From assembly GCF_016086655.4 (NCBI RefSeq), contig NC_052136.2, positions 38,200,866 to 38,264,865 of the forward strand: 64,000 nucleotides of DNA. The letters run 5' to 3'. The first letter of the stretch is position 1; the number at the start of each line of letters is the position of its first letter. The DNA comes from Lepeophtheirus salmonis (taxonomy: Eukaryota; Arthropoda; Copepoda; Siphonostomatoida; Caligidae). Position numbers and translations under genes: made by a program. Below the pieces are notes generated by a model. It was given only the letters and a program-made list of their open reading frames with translations. It made no database searches and was not told the origin of the DNA. This document shows positions 12,063 through 23,699 of the stretch, piece by piece.

Positions 12063-12540
12063 TGAGGCATAAAAATATTTAATATAAACGAGATTGATAT
12101 TGTTAGAGTACCTTAAGTGTGGTCCATAAGTCTCTTAACCTTCCGTTTATGATCATTCTTTTTTAAAGTAGTAAATGAACTTGGGTTAAACGTTAATCCT
12201 AATTTATAGAAATTTTTATTTTGTGATACACAGTTAACATAAACTCAAATCTATGCTAATTAATCATGACGTCATTAGATTTAGGCCTCATTACGATCTA
12301 ATTTGTCATTATTATACTAAAAAAACTTATAATTTCATTTTTGATAAAAAGTTCTATTAAAAATTGATTACTTTTAACAAAAATATTGATACTAAAAATG
12401 TACTCATTCACTTTGATGTGATTGCGTTTGATATGGGGGATGACAGCGAATATTACATTTGTGGCAATGCATATAACTTAAATTGAAAAAAAGGGAAATA
12501 GGCAAAGCAAATAAAGCATTAAAATTCACCCAACCTTGAT
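12063..12540. other. Spacer, no gene seen
   Basis: A CRE palindrome (TGACGTCA) lies at 12267. The 12420-12480 stretch may belong to the upstream part of the coding-like repeat that follows, but it is too diverged from the 5.6-kb copy to be sure. Confidence 0.35.
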
Positions 12541-12542
12541 TA

Positions 12543-12690
12543 GAAGATCTGAAAGATGTTTCAGAAGCAAATCAAAAAATTCCAGCGTTAAAATCTATTT
12601 TAAACAGATTTAAAGAAATTTTATCAAATAAGGGTGCAGAAAATCCCAGTTCACTAACAAAAGGGGAAGAATAATTTTCCTCTTATTCTC
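12543..12690 (+). repeat. Coding-like dispersed segment, copy 2
   Basis: An open forward frame reads DLKDVSEANQKIPALKSIL, then NRFKEILSNKG, then AENPSSLTKGEE before a stop. It is the better preserved relative of 5744-5880. The predicted helix-rich, charged peptide does not match a domain I know. The 12690-13100 sequence after it keeps a coding-like look (for example KRFRNNSEARIGRKHGR) in another frame and may be more of the same element. Confidence 0.5.
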
Positions 12691-13281
12691 ACAATTCATC
12701 AGAGGAGCTATATTTCTTTCTAGATATAATTTCCTTTCTTTTGTTAGAAGAGCTCCTTCACATAAATAGTTTTAGGAATCAAAATGGTTAATTCCTTAGA
12801 TGAAATGCGATTCTTTAATGGTCTTAACGATCTAATTTCTTTAATGTTGGGCACTACTTAATTCCTAATTTTCCAGGATGATCAAAGGAAAACATGATTT
12901 TTAAAAGATTTAGAAATAATTCCGAAGCTAGGATCGGCAGAAAACATGGAAGGATTTAGAAAATGAATAAAGGTTTTATCCCTTTTCTCCACAATAAATC
13001 TTTAAGGTCTTTTATGAGCAAACACGAACGTTCAATCACGTTTTGAATAAAATTAAATCTATTTAGAAAAATATGTTCACTACTCCGGAATCAAGTAATA
13101 AAGACAACTGCTAAGGAAAATAAAATTCATTCTTCAGACAACCAATTGAAAAAAAAAAAAAAAATAGGCCAGCTAAAAAATACGGCGGATTTTCATCACT
13201 GACAATTAATAAACCATACTGACAGAACTGATATTCGTACTCGCATCAACTTTTCCCAACAAAAATTACAATCTTTTATGT

Positions 13282-13340
13282 ATATGAAAAATATCTGGGT
13301 AAAAACAGTGCAGGTATTCGTCAAAAAATACAAAATAACG
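13282..13340 (-). repeat. Tc1-like terminal inverted repeat (solo)
   Basis: Read on the reverse strand this gives TTTTTTGACGAATACCTGCA followed by CTGTTTTTACCCAGATA. The same end appears forward at 17226-17285 and in the right end of the Tc1-like piece at 24089-24129. The shared pattern is TTGACGNATACCTG, CTGTTTTT, ACCCAGAT. I infer a transposon end orphaned from its body. Confidence 0.5.
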
Positions 13341-14034
13341 GATTTTTTTCTAAATTATTCACTGACGAGTAATTACTCGCAGGGTATCCATTTGTATGAT
13401 TAATATGCAGGCATTTTTTTCCTTTAATCTGTGTATGATTATAATCCTTAGTCGATCGATATTCTGGCCTTATAAAACACGAAATAGAACCATTTATGAT
13501 TAACTGCGCACATTAGAAGATAAATCAAACAAAAGCAAACCATTTTTTTATTTATAATAAACATTGTATAACAGATAGTTTTGCATTTATGCAAGTATAT
13601 AAACCTTTATCATTGTACAAATGAGATAATTCCCTGTTCTTTTTATTTACAAATAAGAAAAGCCCGCTAAATAAATAATTATTTCAATCTATAACATAAA
13701 GTTTCCCTTTGTTATCAGCATTCATCTTGTAGGCTTAATAAAAAATCAACTTCTTCTATCAATGAATAATCATGCTCAAATATAAATATTAAACATGTAA
13801 TATATATAAAAATCCAAGTTACTGTGTATTTAATATCTCACACACTTTTTAAATATAGTTAATATTTTGGTAAGTAGGTAAGTTTGAAGGAGCCTATTTA
13901 CCAAAAGGATTGCTAACCCCTCTAATTTCTGTTGTTGTTATTTTTTTTTTTAGTTTTCTGAACACATTTGATGGTATGCTGTTTGTTACATATAATCTAT
14001 CAATATTTATATTATTGTCGAAAAAAAAATATAT

Positions 14035-14710
14035 ACAAGGGTGTTCTGAAAAGTTTCCAACCTAATAAAGATATGAGACATTTTTTCTAATTATTTTATT
14101 TTTAACATAGTCTCCTTCTAACTCTTCCCACTTTTCCCAACAATTCTCCCATCTTTGTAACCCGTCCAAAGAGTAGTGAGTGTTTTTTTTGGAAAATAGT
14201 TGTTCACGAGACACTTTTTGTATTTGGTTCAATTACTCCAAGTTTACTAAGACGTTGTTTTAATTTAAAGAGACTATCAGAGAAAGGAGTGTCATGTAAA
14301 TTAATTCGGAAAGTTTTGCATTTCTAATTCTGATTCGTAAAAATTTAGTATATGCGCAATTTTTATGTCTTGTACAATCCATTGTTATCAAGTCTTTTGA
14401 CTAAGATTCTGCTTATGTAATTTAATATAAGTCAACGTTTTGGATAGGGATATGAATTTTTCTTTAGAATAAGCCGGAAACATTAGCTATTAATTAAAAC
14501 TATAGTGCATAGTATTTGAATCATAATTATGCTTTAAAAACTATAAAAATTATTTTAAAACAAAAAAAAAAATAACACTAATCATATAGGATGAGTATTT
14601 ATACTCGATATTTTTATGGAGGTTACGTGAATCTTGAATATAATTCATATACATAGTTTTTGTTTATTTTTTATTTCAACATTCTTCTCTCCTCTTGAAT
14701 CTCTTTATTG
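14035..14710 (-). mobile_element. mariner C-terminal fragment plus repeat body, copy A
   Basis: The reverse strand encodes LQRWENCWEKWEELEGDYVK (about 14100-14160), the tryptophan-rich end of mariner transposases, followed by a terminal repeat (AGGTTGGAAACTTTTCAGAA) and CACCCTTGTATATA. The remaining 550 bp run parallel to 50070-50710 and share TTTAGTATATGCGCAATTTT, TCTTTTGACTAAGATT and AATAATTATGCT. No catalytic motifs are left, so this is a 3'-end relic of a mariner-like element. Confidence 0.65.
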
Positions 14711-14714
14711 GAGT

Positions 14715-15935
14715 CTATTTAAATCTTACACTTATAAGAACAAATATTTAATAACAGCTCTATATTGTTCATTTTCACAAAAATACTTTCATCAAATAAC
14801 TCAAACAACTGTTACATAGCAACTGTGCGTCAAAAATGACCCAAAATTTTGAGAGTAACTGCCAATAGATGCTAAACATATGTTACTAAATTTTATTTAC
14901 GAGTGCTGCCATCTTCACGTTAAGGTCAAAAACTTTTCTGACAATTAATGTTTAACATAAAACAATTGGTAAGGAAAATTTTGTACAGTCTTTTTTTTTT
15001 TTTTTTTTTTTTGACCAGCTAAGGTGGATTTTTATTCTATTACTTTAATAGTTATTGAATGAAAGACACAGATTTTAGATAAACGTGAAGGATGATATTC
15101 AAGATGCTGTGTCTGAAATTAAAATTAGAATTGACCTTATTTGCTTAATTCACAGTAAACATCTGTCACATTAAGACCTTGATTCATTTATAAACCTGTT
15201 TCCATATCGACAGCCTCTAATATTATTTGTTTGTTAGTCGTGACTTTGTCTTTAATACCGCAAAAAAGAGAATTAGTAGTATATAAATGATTCCAAGTAG
15301 TACATATATCGCTGTTTTTATCTTTACAATATATTCCATTATTTTTTCGTTGTATTTCTTATATTTTTCAATAGTTTATTTATTTTTATTTTTAATCAAT
15401 AAAATCAAATTACTTATATTATTTGCCTCTGGATAGAACTTTTATATGATTGAAATGACCTTTAAATCATCTATTTCCTCAAAATGCACTCCAAAGTTAC
15501 TATTCATCTCACGTATTTTAAGGGACGGACTCAAATTTTTTTGAAACCACTGCCCTACACTATCAAATCATCCTAAGTTTGACCAACTAAGTGTAAAAAA
15601 GGAAATGAAAAAGAGACTACATTTTCCAAGGTTAGAATATTCCTTGAATTACCGTATTATTATGAAGAAAAAAGAGACCTTATTAAATTCAAATTTTGGA
15701 CAAAAAAAAATCATTTACAGGGTTGATCTTATGTAGTGGTACACTTACTTTAAATTTAAAAAATTGAAAAATTATTCGTGTCTGTGTCTTCAAACTCGGT
15801 TAAATATAGGTTTTGTGACTCAAGATTCTTTATGTACAGTTTTGACTCAATTGAAGACAAAATAAACGAGAACGAGTAAAATTGAGCAAAACACGAGTGG
15901 AATTTTGTAGCTTCTTTCACGCGGAATGTCCCTGA
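14715..15935. other. Spacer with a poly-T run
   Basis: A 22-nt T run at 14991-15012 is followed by GACCAGCTAAGGTGGATTTT. This resembles the GGCCAGCTAAAAAATACGGC word at 13165 and may be another transposon end. No coding similarity was found in the rest. Confidence 0.35.
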
Positions 15936-15939
15936 TACC

Positions 15940-16280
15940 CATATCTAAGGAGCTTAGGTGCAGCAGTAAAATTGTTTATCGTGCCAGAGACAAATTCACC
16001 ACCATCGTGGTTTTAGGTATTGTGGCCAGTATAGGCTAAGACTGCCTTCCCATTTTTTTTTTTTTTTTGTAAAGAAGGGTGCAGCTTAATGCAGATGCTG
16101 ACATCAAACTTCTGGATAAGAAAATGCTACTTGAAGCAGTGAAAAGTTTGTGGGCAACTTTGTTTTTACTCAAGATGGAACTCCGTTTCATCTTCCTGCT
16201 AAGACCTATATTGAATAAAGATTGTCCCAAGCAGTATTAACTGATCATTTCGTCAAAATAAATTACCTCACAATACCTTT
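15940..16280 (+). mobile_element. Tc1-like transposase, central fragment
   Basis: The forward strand reads ARDKFTTIVVLGIVASIG, equivalent to the family strand KFPxxxMVLGVVSxEG. After a T-rich insertion it reads VQLNADADIKLLDKKML, equivalent to GLRLNADAYIxxL, then FTQDGTPFHLPAKTYIE (about 16162-16215), which carries the second catalytic Asp in the QDGxPxH context. LSQAVLTDHF follows. The first and third catalytic regions are missing. The end near 16265-16295 (ACAATACCTTTTGTGTAAAT) may be a terminal repeat. Confidence 0.7.
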
Positions 16281-16284
16281 TGTG

Positions 16285-17225
16285 TAAATTTTACTCAAGA
16301 AAAGTTGAAATTAATAAAATTGTCCACCAAATTGTTAAGATTGTACGAACAAGTACATCTCAAAACGGGGATTCGTTCATCCATTCTAACCATGTTTGTT
16401 TTAAAAAATCTTTAACAAAATATTAAATGTTTTTCTTTGTTATAAAGACCATAAGTTATTTTTACACTATGATTGTACAAAAAAAAATGCTTTATCAAAA
16501 TAATGATGTATGTAGTTACCTGAAAACTTAATAACATATTTTTGAGAAGTTATTCAACTTATCGAAATGGATTTGTTTAAGCTTATATATATAATATGTA
16601 TGTTCATATGTCTACATTAATAAAACTTTTTTTAAAGAAAAACCATAAGAAATCCATCTTATGGCATGAGTAAAAAAAAGATTCTTAGTTTTATATAGAA
16701 AAACTATAATTGACGAGAATTTTTTTGTGGAGGCATTTACTTTTTAATGGCATTATCTTAATGATTTTTTATTTATTTATGGAATTTTTAACCAGAGTTT
16801 GGAAGAAGTTTTTACAATACAAGCGTAATTCTTCAAAAAATGAAGAGTACTGAATATCCAGTGTTATTATTGAAATGGTTTTTGAGTCCAAGTTGAGACG
16901 CAAGTCTTAGCTGTCAAACCTAGGTCAAGTCTCGAGTCTTTGCAGGGGTTATTATTTACACTTGTCCTACTGTCGGGAACTGGCAAATTCTTCTGTCGCA
17001 TAGGTTAATACAATATATATACTGTCTGAACAAAAAAGTGACCCCAATTCATTCAAAACATGTTATTTTTCATATGTGACACAGGTGTATTATCGTAGAA
17101 TCATTGGATTCTGCTTTATATTAGCAAATTCACATCGATAGCCATTATTACCTACTTATAGCTCTTGTGCATGCGTAAAACACAACTTTTCAAACTGTAG
17201 GACTGGAAAAAAAAATGTAAAAACT
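16285..17225. other. Spacer with short repeat words
   Basis: No gene was found. The 16884-16945 part repeats words such as AAGTTGAGACGCAAGTCTTA and AAGTCTCGAGTCTTTG, resembling the CAAGTCTCAAGTC simple repeats seen in many invertebrate genomes. The 17025-17060 segment (CTGAACAAAAAAGTGACCCC) looks like a transposon end, without a partner. Confidence 0.35.
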
Positions 17226-17285
17226 GTTAATTTTTATTTGTTGACGGATACCTGTACTGTTTTTTTACCAAATATTAGATATTAT
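17226..17285 (+). repeat. Tc1-like terminal inverted repeat (solo)
   Basis: TTGTTGACGGATACCTGTAC then TGTTTTTTTACCAAATAT matches the reverse complement of 13282-13340 at most positions and shares the TTCTAAATTATTCACTG-type flank. It lies just before the piggyBac remnant but belongs to a Tc1-like family by similarity. Confidence 0.5.
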
Positions 17286-17389
17286 ATCTGATATGAGAGT
17301 TTTTTCTAAATTATTCACTGGACTTAAGGAGTCATTTTTAAAAAATACTATTATTAAAATGAACTCTAAAATTATTAATTACCTCTCTC

Positions 17390-18130
17390 AATGATGGAAA
17401 TATTACTGATGATGATTCTGGCGAAGAAGAAAACGTAAGATTAGGAAAGTTTCCTGCTTCACAGCTCACTGCATTTGCTTGAATCGAATTCGTTATTGAA
17501 GAGGAAACAAATAAAACACCGTACATCAGGCTAAAAATGTTTCCATAAATTGGGTAACTAAAGACAAATCAGTTAACACAAAAATTAACCGAATTTTATC
17601 ACATGCCATCAAGTACTGACTTTCAAAGAAATTCTTTTGGCATTTTTGAACTGTTTCTGTCTGAACAGGGCATAGATCATTAGTCTAATCAACTAGAAAC
17701 TATGCAATTCAAAGAAGTAACCATGGCTTTACAATAAATTCAATCGAAATAAGATTTTTCTTTGGAGTATTGTTAGTGTCAGGTTATTTCTCCGTGCCAC
17801 GTAGCCAACTTTTTTGGTAATTTTAGCCAGGTGTATATAATGAAGCTATTGTAGCATTGATGAGGTGAGATCGTTTTGATGAAAAAATGAAGTATTTTCA
17901 TACAAGAGACCTCCCATTCCAGATATCAAACGACAAATTTGTAAAGGTTCAGCCATTATTTGGCAACTTAAAACCAATATTCTCTAAATTTAAAAAAATG
18001 TTATGCCCAACTAATGTATGATTTGACGGAGCTATGATTCCCAATTTTGGACGTCACCCATATCAATTCAACAGAGGTAAGCCCATCCGATGTGGATACA
18101 AGGCTTGGGTCAATTAGTTTTTCTTCTAGG
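17390..18130 (+). mobile_element. piggyBac transposase remnant
   Basis: Forward-strand pieces follow the order of a piggyBac (PGBD-type) transposase. The acidic N-terminus is DGNITDDDSGEEENVRLG. Next are FELFLSEQGIDH and FFFGVLLVSGYFSVPRSQ (17752-17805), the start of the DDE core. ALMR-stop-DRFDEKMKYFHT is followed by SNDKFVKVQPLFGNLKPIF. The first catalytic block is FDGAMIPNFGRHP (about 18021-18060), where the usual DES has become DGA. RGKPIRCGYKAW (18072-18109) is the highly conserved end of the block. Several stops interrupt it, and the later catalytic residues and the C-terminal cysteine-rich domain are absent. Confidence 0.8.
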
Positions 18131-18134
18131 TTTG

Positions 18135-18915
18135 GAAAAAATTCAAACTATATTTATTTGTAAAAAATGTGAGGTGCATTTACATCAAAAATATTCTCAA
18201 GAATATCACACAAAATAATTTAAACAATTTATATTATACTTTTTTTTAATAATTATTCTTCTATATATATTTTTATAAAAGAAAACTATAACTACACACT
18301 CATATGACTATGGTGCCGTTCGTTGCAAGGACGCAACACACAAAATGATAGATTTGCCAATAATTGCGTTCTTGCAAAATATGTTTTCGATTTACATAAT
18401 TTTTCTATGGAAATTATCATTTATTTTTATCATTTTAGCATTCATTATGAGTCTTTTATTAATGTACTTGAATTTCAGATCAAAATTCTAAAATATATAC
18501 ATAAATATAAATTGATGTAAATGGTTTAATTTAGTCCACGATTTACATTTATTCTTCAAACTTCCTTATGTACAACTTGGCAGTGCTACCGAAAAAGGCG
18601 GAATACTAATTTATTCTCTTAAATAAGATATTTAGACAATAATGTATTCAGTAAGACTAGCGAATTAGTAGCTTACAACAAAATACACTGGTCTTTTCAT
18701 GTTAGCAAGGTAATGTCGTCTTCAAAAATCGATTCACACCCGCAATCCAATCACTAGTATATTTATGTAATTAGGTAATGTTGCCGCCTACAATTTGGCC
18801 ACTAGTAATTTTGCCTCGAGGAGATTTTGCTGCATGATATATTCGGCGCCTTTTTACTTTTTATTGTTAGTATATATATTATATATGTTACCGGCAAACT
18901 ACAACAATCCAGCAT
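18135..18915. other. Spacer, no gene seen
   Basis: No coding similarity was found. Sequence from 18700 on contains recurring GGTAATGTYGYC and CACTAGTA words, perhaps degenerate relatives of the inverted repeat at 18921-18993. Confidence 0.35.
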
Positions 18916-18920
18916 CATAT

Positions 18921-18993
18921 TTATTACCTAGGTAATGTATATAGGGCCTTATAGTCTCAGGCAAACTATATAATAAACGAAATTTTAAACATT
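18921..18993 (+). repeat. Inverted repeat left of the integrase remnant
   Basis: TTATTACCTAGGTAATGTAT and CAGGCAAACTATATAATAAA here match the reverse complement of 21197-21271 at roughly 70% of positions by eye. The pair brackets the KRBA2-like integrase remnant, so these may be the element's ends. Confidence 0.45.
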
Positions 18994-19669
18994 AGCTTAG
19001 TAGAATATATAATTTCGGCAATATATATAATTCATGTAAGTTACAGACAGTAAATAACAATACAAAGTCAAGCATAGTGAATAGGTACTTGTGATTTGTG
19101 CGTGTTAACTCATTTCCTGTAATCAACAACATATTTCGATTACTTGTTCATCTAGCTGGCATGAACTTAAGCATTCCAAATGTAGGAATAATTACCCCAA
19201 ACGTTAAGTTCTAAATATCATTTATAAGGATAACTTTTAATGACGTCATAATAATGAAGTGATATTATATGAGTTTAAAAATGATGAGTATAATTGTGAT
19301 AGTAGTGTATCATTTTCCATCGCTAGAAATTACACATAAAGTATATATAAAAGTTTTTTTTTGTTTTGTGTATTAGAAAATAAGACAAAGGAACCAGATA
19401 ATTGAAATAGTATTTGGGCGTACAATTTCATTTAACTTAACTCCCCCATCCCCATTTAACTGGAACTTACGAAATACATTTATTTCCAACATTTATAGGA
19501 AAAGTATTTTATTAACATTTTTACCCCGTGGTTCCTAGTTCCTGTATGTCGGAAGACAATATCGTGCCATAGCTTGAGCTCCTCCAAGCTGACATACACC
19601 ACGCTTCTACCACGAATTGTCTCAAATACGAACCAAAGTTGTTAAAAATAGTGTTTCTCCCATGGAAAA

Positions 19670-20800
19670 CAAGATACCAAATGTTAGTAGATGAAGTGAA
19701 AAAAGCAAAGGCAAACATTAAGAAGATACCAAGAGTATATTGGCTTCTTAAACATTATGACGTAATGATAGTCGGAAATAAGACCAAATTCATATATCCT
19801 TAGAAAGAAACTTCGAGTAATATTCTATTTTATACCTCATACCTTGAATTATTTTTCATTCTGGATAAAATCATCCGGATATTGGTCATGGTGAAAGAAA
19901 CATAATGTTGAAAGAATTGACTAAAAAATACAAGAACATTACACGTTATGAATTTAAACTATTCCTTCAACTATGTGAGCCCTCCCAGAAAAAAAAATAA
20001 AGGGTGCAAAAAGAGGTATTTTAGTTAAACCAATTGTGCCTTCTGAGTTCAACTCTAGCTGTCAAGTCGATCTCATCGATTTTCTAGCCCATCCTGAGCA
20101 AAAATACAAATTTATAATGGTGTATGTAGTTCTCAAGGCATTGGAATCAAAGAACGCAGAAGAAGTAGCCAATCAGCTCATCAACATATTTACGTTGCTT
20201 GGTACTCCAGTCATTCCTCAGTCCGATAATGGCTGAGAATTTGTAAACAGAGTAGTAAATTGTCTAAAGGAGTACTGGCCAGCCTTAAAAATCGTCCTTG
20301 GGAAGCCACGCCACTCACAAAGTCTGGAGAGCGTCAAACAAGCAAATCGTGACATTAAAAATATGTTGTACACTTGGATGCAAGATCAAAAAAGCAACTG
20401 TTGGCGCGAGTGATTAAGAATCGTTCAGCTTATGAAGAATAGAGCCTTTCATTCTTAAACTAAGAGGTCTCCATACGAAGTTATATTCGGCTGGAAGGCA
20501 AGAGTTTGCCTTTCGACGTCACTTCTACCAGATGAAATTTTCTAGATGAAGAGACTGAGGAAGAACTCGAATATATAATAACCAGCATTCAAATAACAGG
20601 GGAGATGTAATGCATGTGCTATAGTTCCTAATGTAATTCATAGATGAGAATCCAACCCATGACGGAGGAAACCAGATTACTTTAATCATTTTAGTATCGA
20701 AAAGCCTTCTTCTTCTGTGGATGTTAAAAAACTAATTTTGCCTGAAATTTGGAACTACAAAAGGATTTGCCAAATGTATGTGCTGTACAAAATACCAAAT
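19670..20800 (+). pseudogene. KRBA2-like (retroviral-type) integrase remnant
   Basis: It resembles the KRBA2/SCAND3-type integrase proteins widespread in invertebrates. Pieces in order: VDEVKKAKANIKKIPRVYWL; KHYDVMIVGNKTKFIYP; GHGERNIMLKELTKKYKNIT, the end of the zinc-binding domain; LCEPSQKKK; SSCQVDLIDF (20055-20084), first catalytic Asp; VVLKALESKNAEEVANQLIN; VIPQSDNG then TGA (20210-20236), second Asp; and GKPRHSQSLESVKQANRD (about 20299-20352). In that last block the family's catalytic Glu (SVERAN) reads Lys. The stop after QSDNG sits where the family has Arg, consistent with CGA to TGA decay. RSPYEVIFGWK marks the tail. It is inactive. Confidence 0.8.
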
Positions 20801-21196
20801 AATAGGTCCCTTTGCATAAAAAAGAAAATTAACTATAATTCAAAATGGCATTCTATTCTTTCCTGCTGCAATAAGTAATATGTATGATATAAGTCAGTTT
20901 CCTCAAATGTATCTAAAACTTTAATCGAAAGATGTGCGTGTGTATAGCATCAGAGTGGCAGAATAGTTTTTTACGAGTAATAAAATAACTAGTGCAATTC
21001 CAGCTTGTCCATTTTCAATCTCGGTTTTGCTTTCATTTTTTTTTTTTAAACAATATTTATTTTTAAGGTTAATTATTTCAAATGCCAAAATCATAATAAT
21101 TTTTTTTAATCCCATCTTGTCAACATTTAATACTTTTCCTAAGCAGTTACTGGCCATTATATATTATATCTAAGTATTACATAGAATACCTAGGAA

Positions 21197-21271
21197 AAGC
21201 ATTAAAAAAATCATTTAATATATAGTTTGCCTGCCACCATCAGATATTATTTACATTACTAAGGTATTATA
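21197..21271 (-). repeat. Inverted repeat right of the integrase remnant
   Basis: This is the partner of 18921-18993. The reverse complement contains AATACCTTAGTAATGTAAAT and GGCAGGCAAACTATATATTA. The separation of about 2.3 kb would suit an integrase-bearing DNA transposon, although the boundaries and target duplications are not clear. Confidence 0.45.
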
Positions 21272-21274
21272 TAT

Positions 21275-23269
21275 AACGCAGAATTATATATAATACTATT
21301 TGTACGTTATAAGAAATAAAAATCGAACGGGACACATAAAAAATGTACACATGTTTGAACCAATATAATGCAAAATAATAAAATTGAATTATACTAATTC
21401 TATGTATGAGGCTTTCTAAAATTGCTTCTTCTTATATTTAAAAAAAATAAAAAAAGACGTTTATAAGTATACCGTGAAATGAGGTCATTGCTTGATTTAA
21501 TATAATTTATTGCAAACAAAAAAACGATTATTTTAGATATATATTTATAGAAGTTTGGATTTTAATCTGTATAAATTATTAAAAAATATTATAATTTGAA
21601 GGGATATTTGCAATTATAATTAAGATTCAATTCTAGTGATAGATTAAGGCTTGCATTAAGGCACCATCCACACGGCAATGTTTTTTTAAAACGATGCTGT
21701 ATTTCTTCCACATCAAAAAGATATCTGCTTCAAAAATACTGTGATAAATTATAATTGATCAATTATCAAAAAAGTTTGTTTAACACTTTTTTATGTTCAT
21801 TATGGTAAAGACCAAGTAAAAGAGAGTCAACCAACGCATGAGCCTCCTCTTTCAGTTGAAGTATGGCATATCATCATTAAGTTGACATCGATTGATGTCC
21901 GGTAGATCCTACATGATAAATCAGATCCTACTTTTTTGCAAAAAATTTAGGCTTATTCAAGCAAAAAATATCTGATTTATCCTGCAGGATCTACTAGACG
22001 CAAAAGCTACAGAGAGTCATAGTCAGGGTTCTCGTCAGTATTTTTTTATCCTCAGAGTTCAAAATTAACACCATGATGATTAAATTTATACTACATTTTG
22101 CCCCTTCAATATGGATTATCGAACAAATTATAGCTGATAGATTTCAACTAAAATCGGTTGATATCTAAATAAAATTGCTTGGCTTGAAGAACACCCAAAA
22201 TGGATATCGGCATCATGACCAGTTGAGAAGCCCAGATCTAGAGAGCAGGAGATAATATTCCTCATCTCAATTATTTTAATCAGCTATTTTTCATGAAATA
22301 ATATACACCTACAAAATCTATCATCTGATATTGAGTATGGATCATCTTTAATATTAGTAATACTCCTTATGCAAAAAGTAGTTGAAACTAACTTTCCCAG
22401 TTTTTTAGTTTATTAAGAGTTGTAAATGATTCACAGACAGAATAAAATATATTGGAAACAAGTAATCAATTTTTTCCCTTGTAATAGCGTATTTAACAAT
22501 TACAAAGAGCAAACAAAACCATTTTCTTGTTAGGGTGAATTTAGAACTTAGAAAAATACTCGTGTTAGGATTTGAAGGGAATAACTCAGATTTAAATGTG
22601 GTTTGGGAAATTCTACTTATTTTAATCTAATTATTTTGTCTTATCAGTGCCTTATGACCAAATATTATCATGATAATGTTTTTTTTTTTATATTTTCTGG
22701 TAAAGATAAAAGTAGTAAATTTCCTTATTTTCTTTTATCTTACAATTAAGATCTACAAATAAAAAGAAACTAATAATAAATTACAATAGGAATTATTTTT
22801 ATTCTTTCAAAAAAGCTCCACCAAGTCCAAAAGAAATGAAATATTATTTGAAATCAACTTTTTAATTGTAGTTTTTACATATTATAAATAGTGTTTTGTG
22901 CTATTGTGAGAGATTTAAAAAAATACAAAAACTTTGCCAAACACCAGGCCTGGATACGAACACTTTTTTCCATTCAGGTGCTCATTCATTAATTTATTTC
23001 CCCCCTTCCCATCTTTGATTTTTTAAATCGGAACCACTTGTACTTTTTTGTGACTTTTAGTTCCCTACGTTAATCTTATCTGGGAACGCCCCTAAATATC
23101 TTAATCTAATCAAGATATACTTTTATTTTAAACTGATACATAAAGCATTTTGAACAATATTTATATGTGTAATAATAAGAAGATTGAATATTATGGAATG
23201 TGTTGAAGATGAAAGTTGATATAGCTAACTAAAAGGCGTTGATGTGCTGTGATGAAAATCGGCAATATT
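21275..23269. other. Long spacer with scattered repeat traces
   Basis: No coding similarity was found. GGCACCATCCACACGGCAAT at about 21660 resembles a word seen in many animal DNA-transposon remnants. A clear inverted repeat lies at 21902-21994. The rest is ordinary A/T-rich sequence. Confidence 0.35.
21902..21994. repeat. 25-bp imperfect inverted repeat
   Basis: The left arm (21902-21926) and right arm (21970-21994) pair at 22 of 25 positions, sharing ATAAATCAGAT and GTAGATCCT. The spacer is 43 nt. It looks like the core of a short hairpin or MITE; no target duplication is obvious. Confidence 0.55.
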
Positions 23270-23640
23270 TTTTAGCTTGCCTGTTATTTTTGGAGTTGGC
23301 AAATTAAGTAGTAAATTATATTTTCCTAAGATGTTGCCATTATTATTTAATTTCTGAGGAGTCAGCTTCCTTCTCTACTTCATACACTTATATATAAAAC
23401 ATTTGTGTGTAGATAAAAGACGGAGAGTAACCCAGATGATTTTTCTTTATAGTTATAATAATATGTTTTTGTTTGACTCAGAGTAGAGTCAGACATTGAG
23501 GTAATTCTTGCTTATATCATTGTTTACTTACTTGTCCCCCTTATCACAACTATTTGTAGTTGATCTAATTAAACGTCATGACAGCTGAGCTGACCTCCTT
23601 TAAAATATACTTCATATTGTCATGTTTAGAATCAACCATC
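23270..23640 (+). repeat. Unnamed dispersed repeat family, copy 2 (best preserved)
   Basis: It contains all modules: GGAGTTGGCAAATTAAGTAG, GATGTTGCCATTATTATTTA, AAAAGACGGAGAGTAACC, GAGGTAATTCTTGCTTATAT, TTTACTTACTTGTCCCC, and TTGATCTAATTAAACGTCAT followed by GACAGCTGAGCTGACC. The 44.9-kb copy matches over the same span. No open frame is conserved. Confidence 0.6.
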
Positions 23641-23699
23641 AATTTAATTAAAATAATAAGGATAACAGCATAGAAAAAGAAAAAGAAAACTGTTCAATT

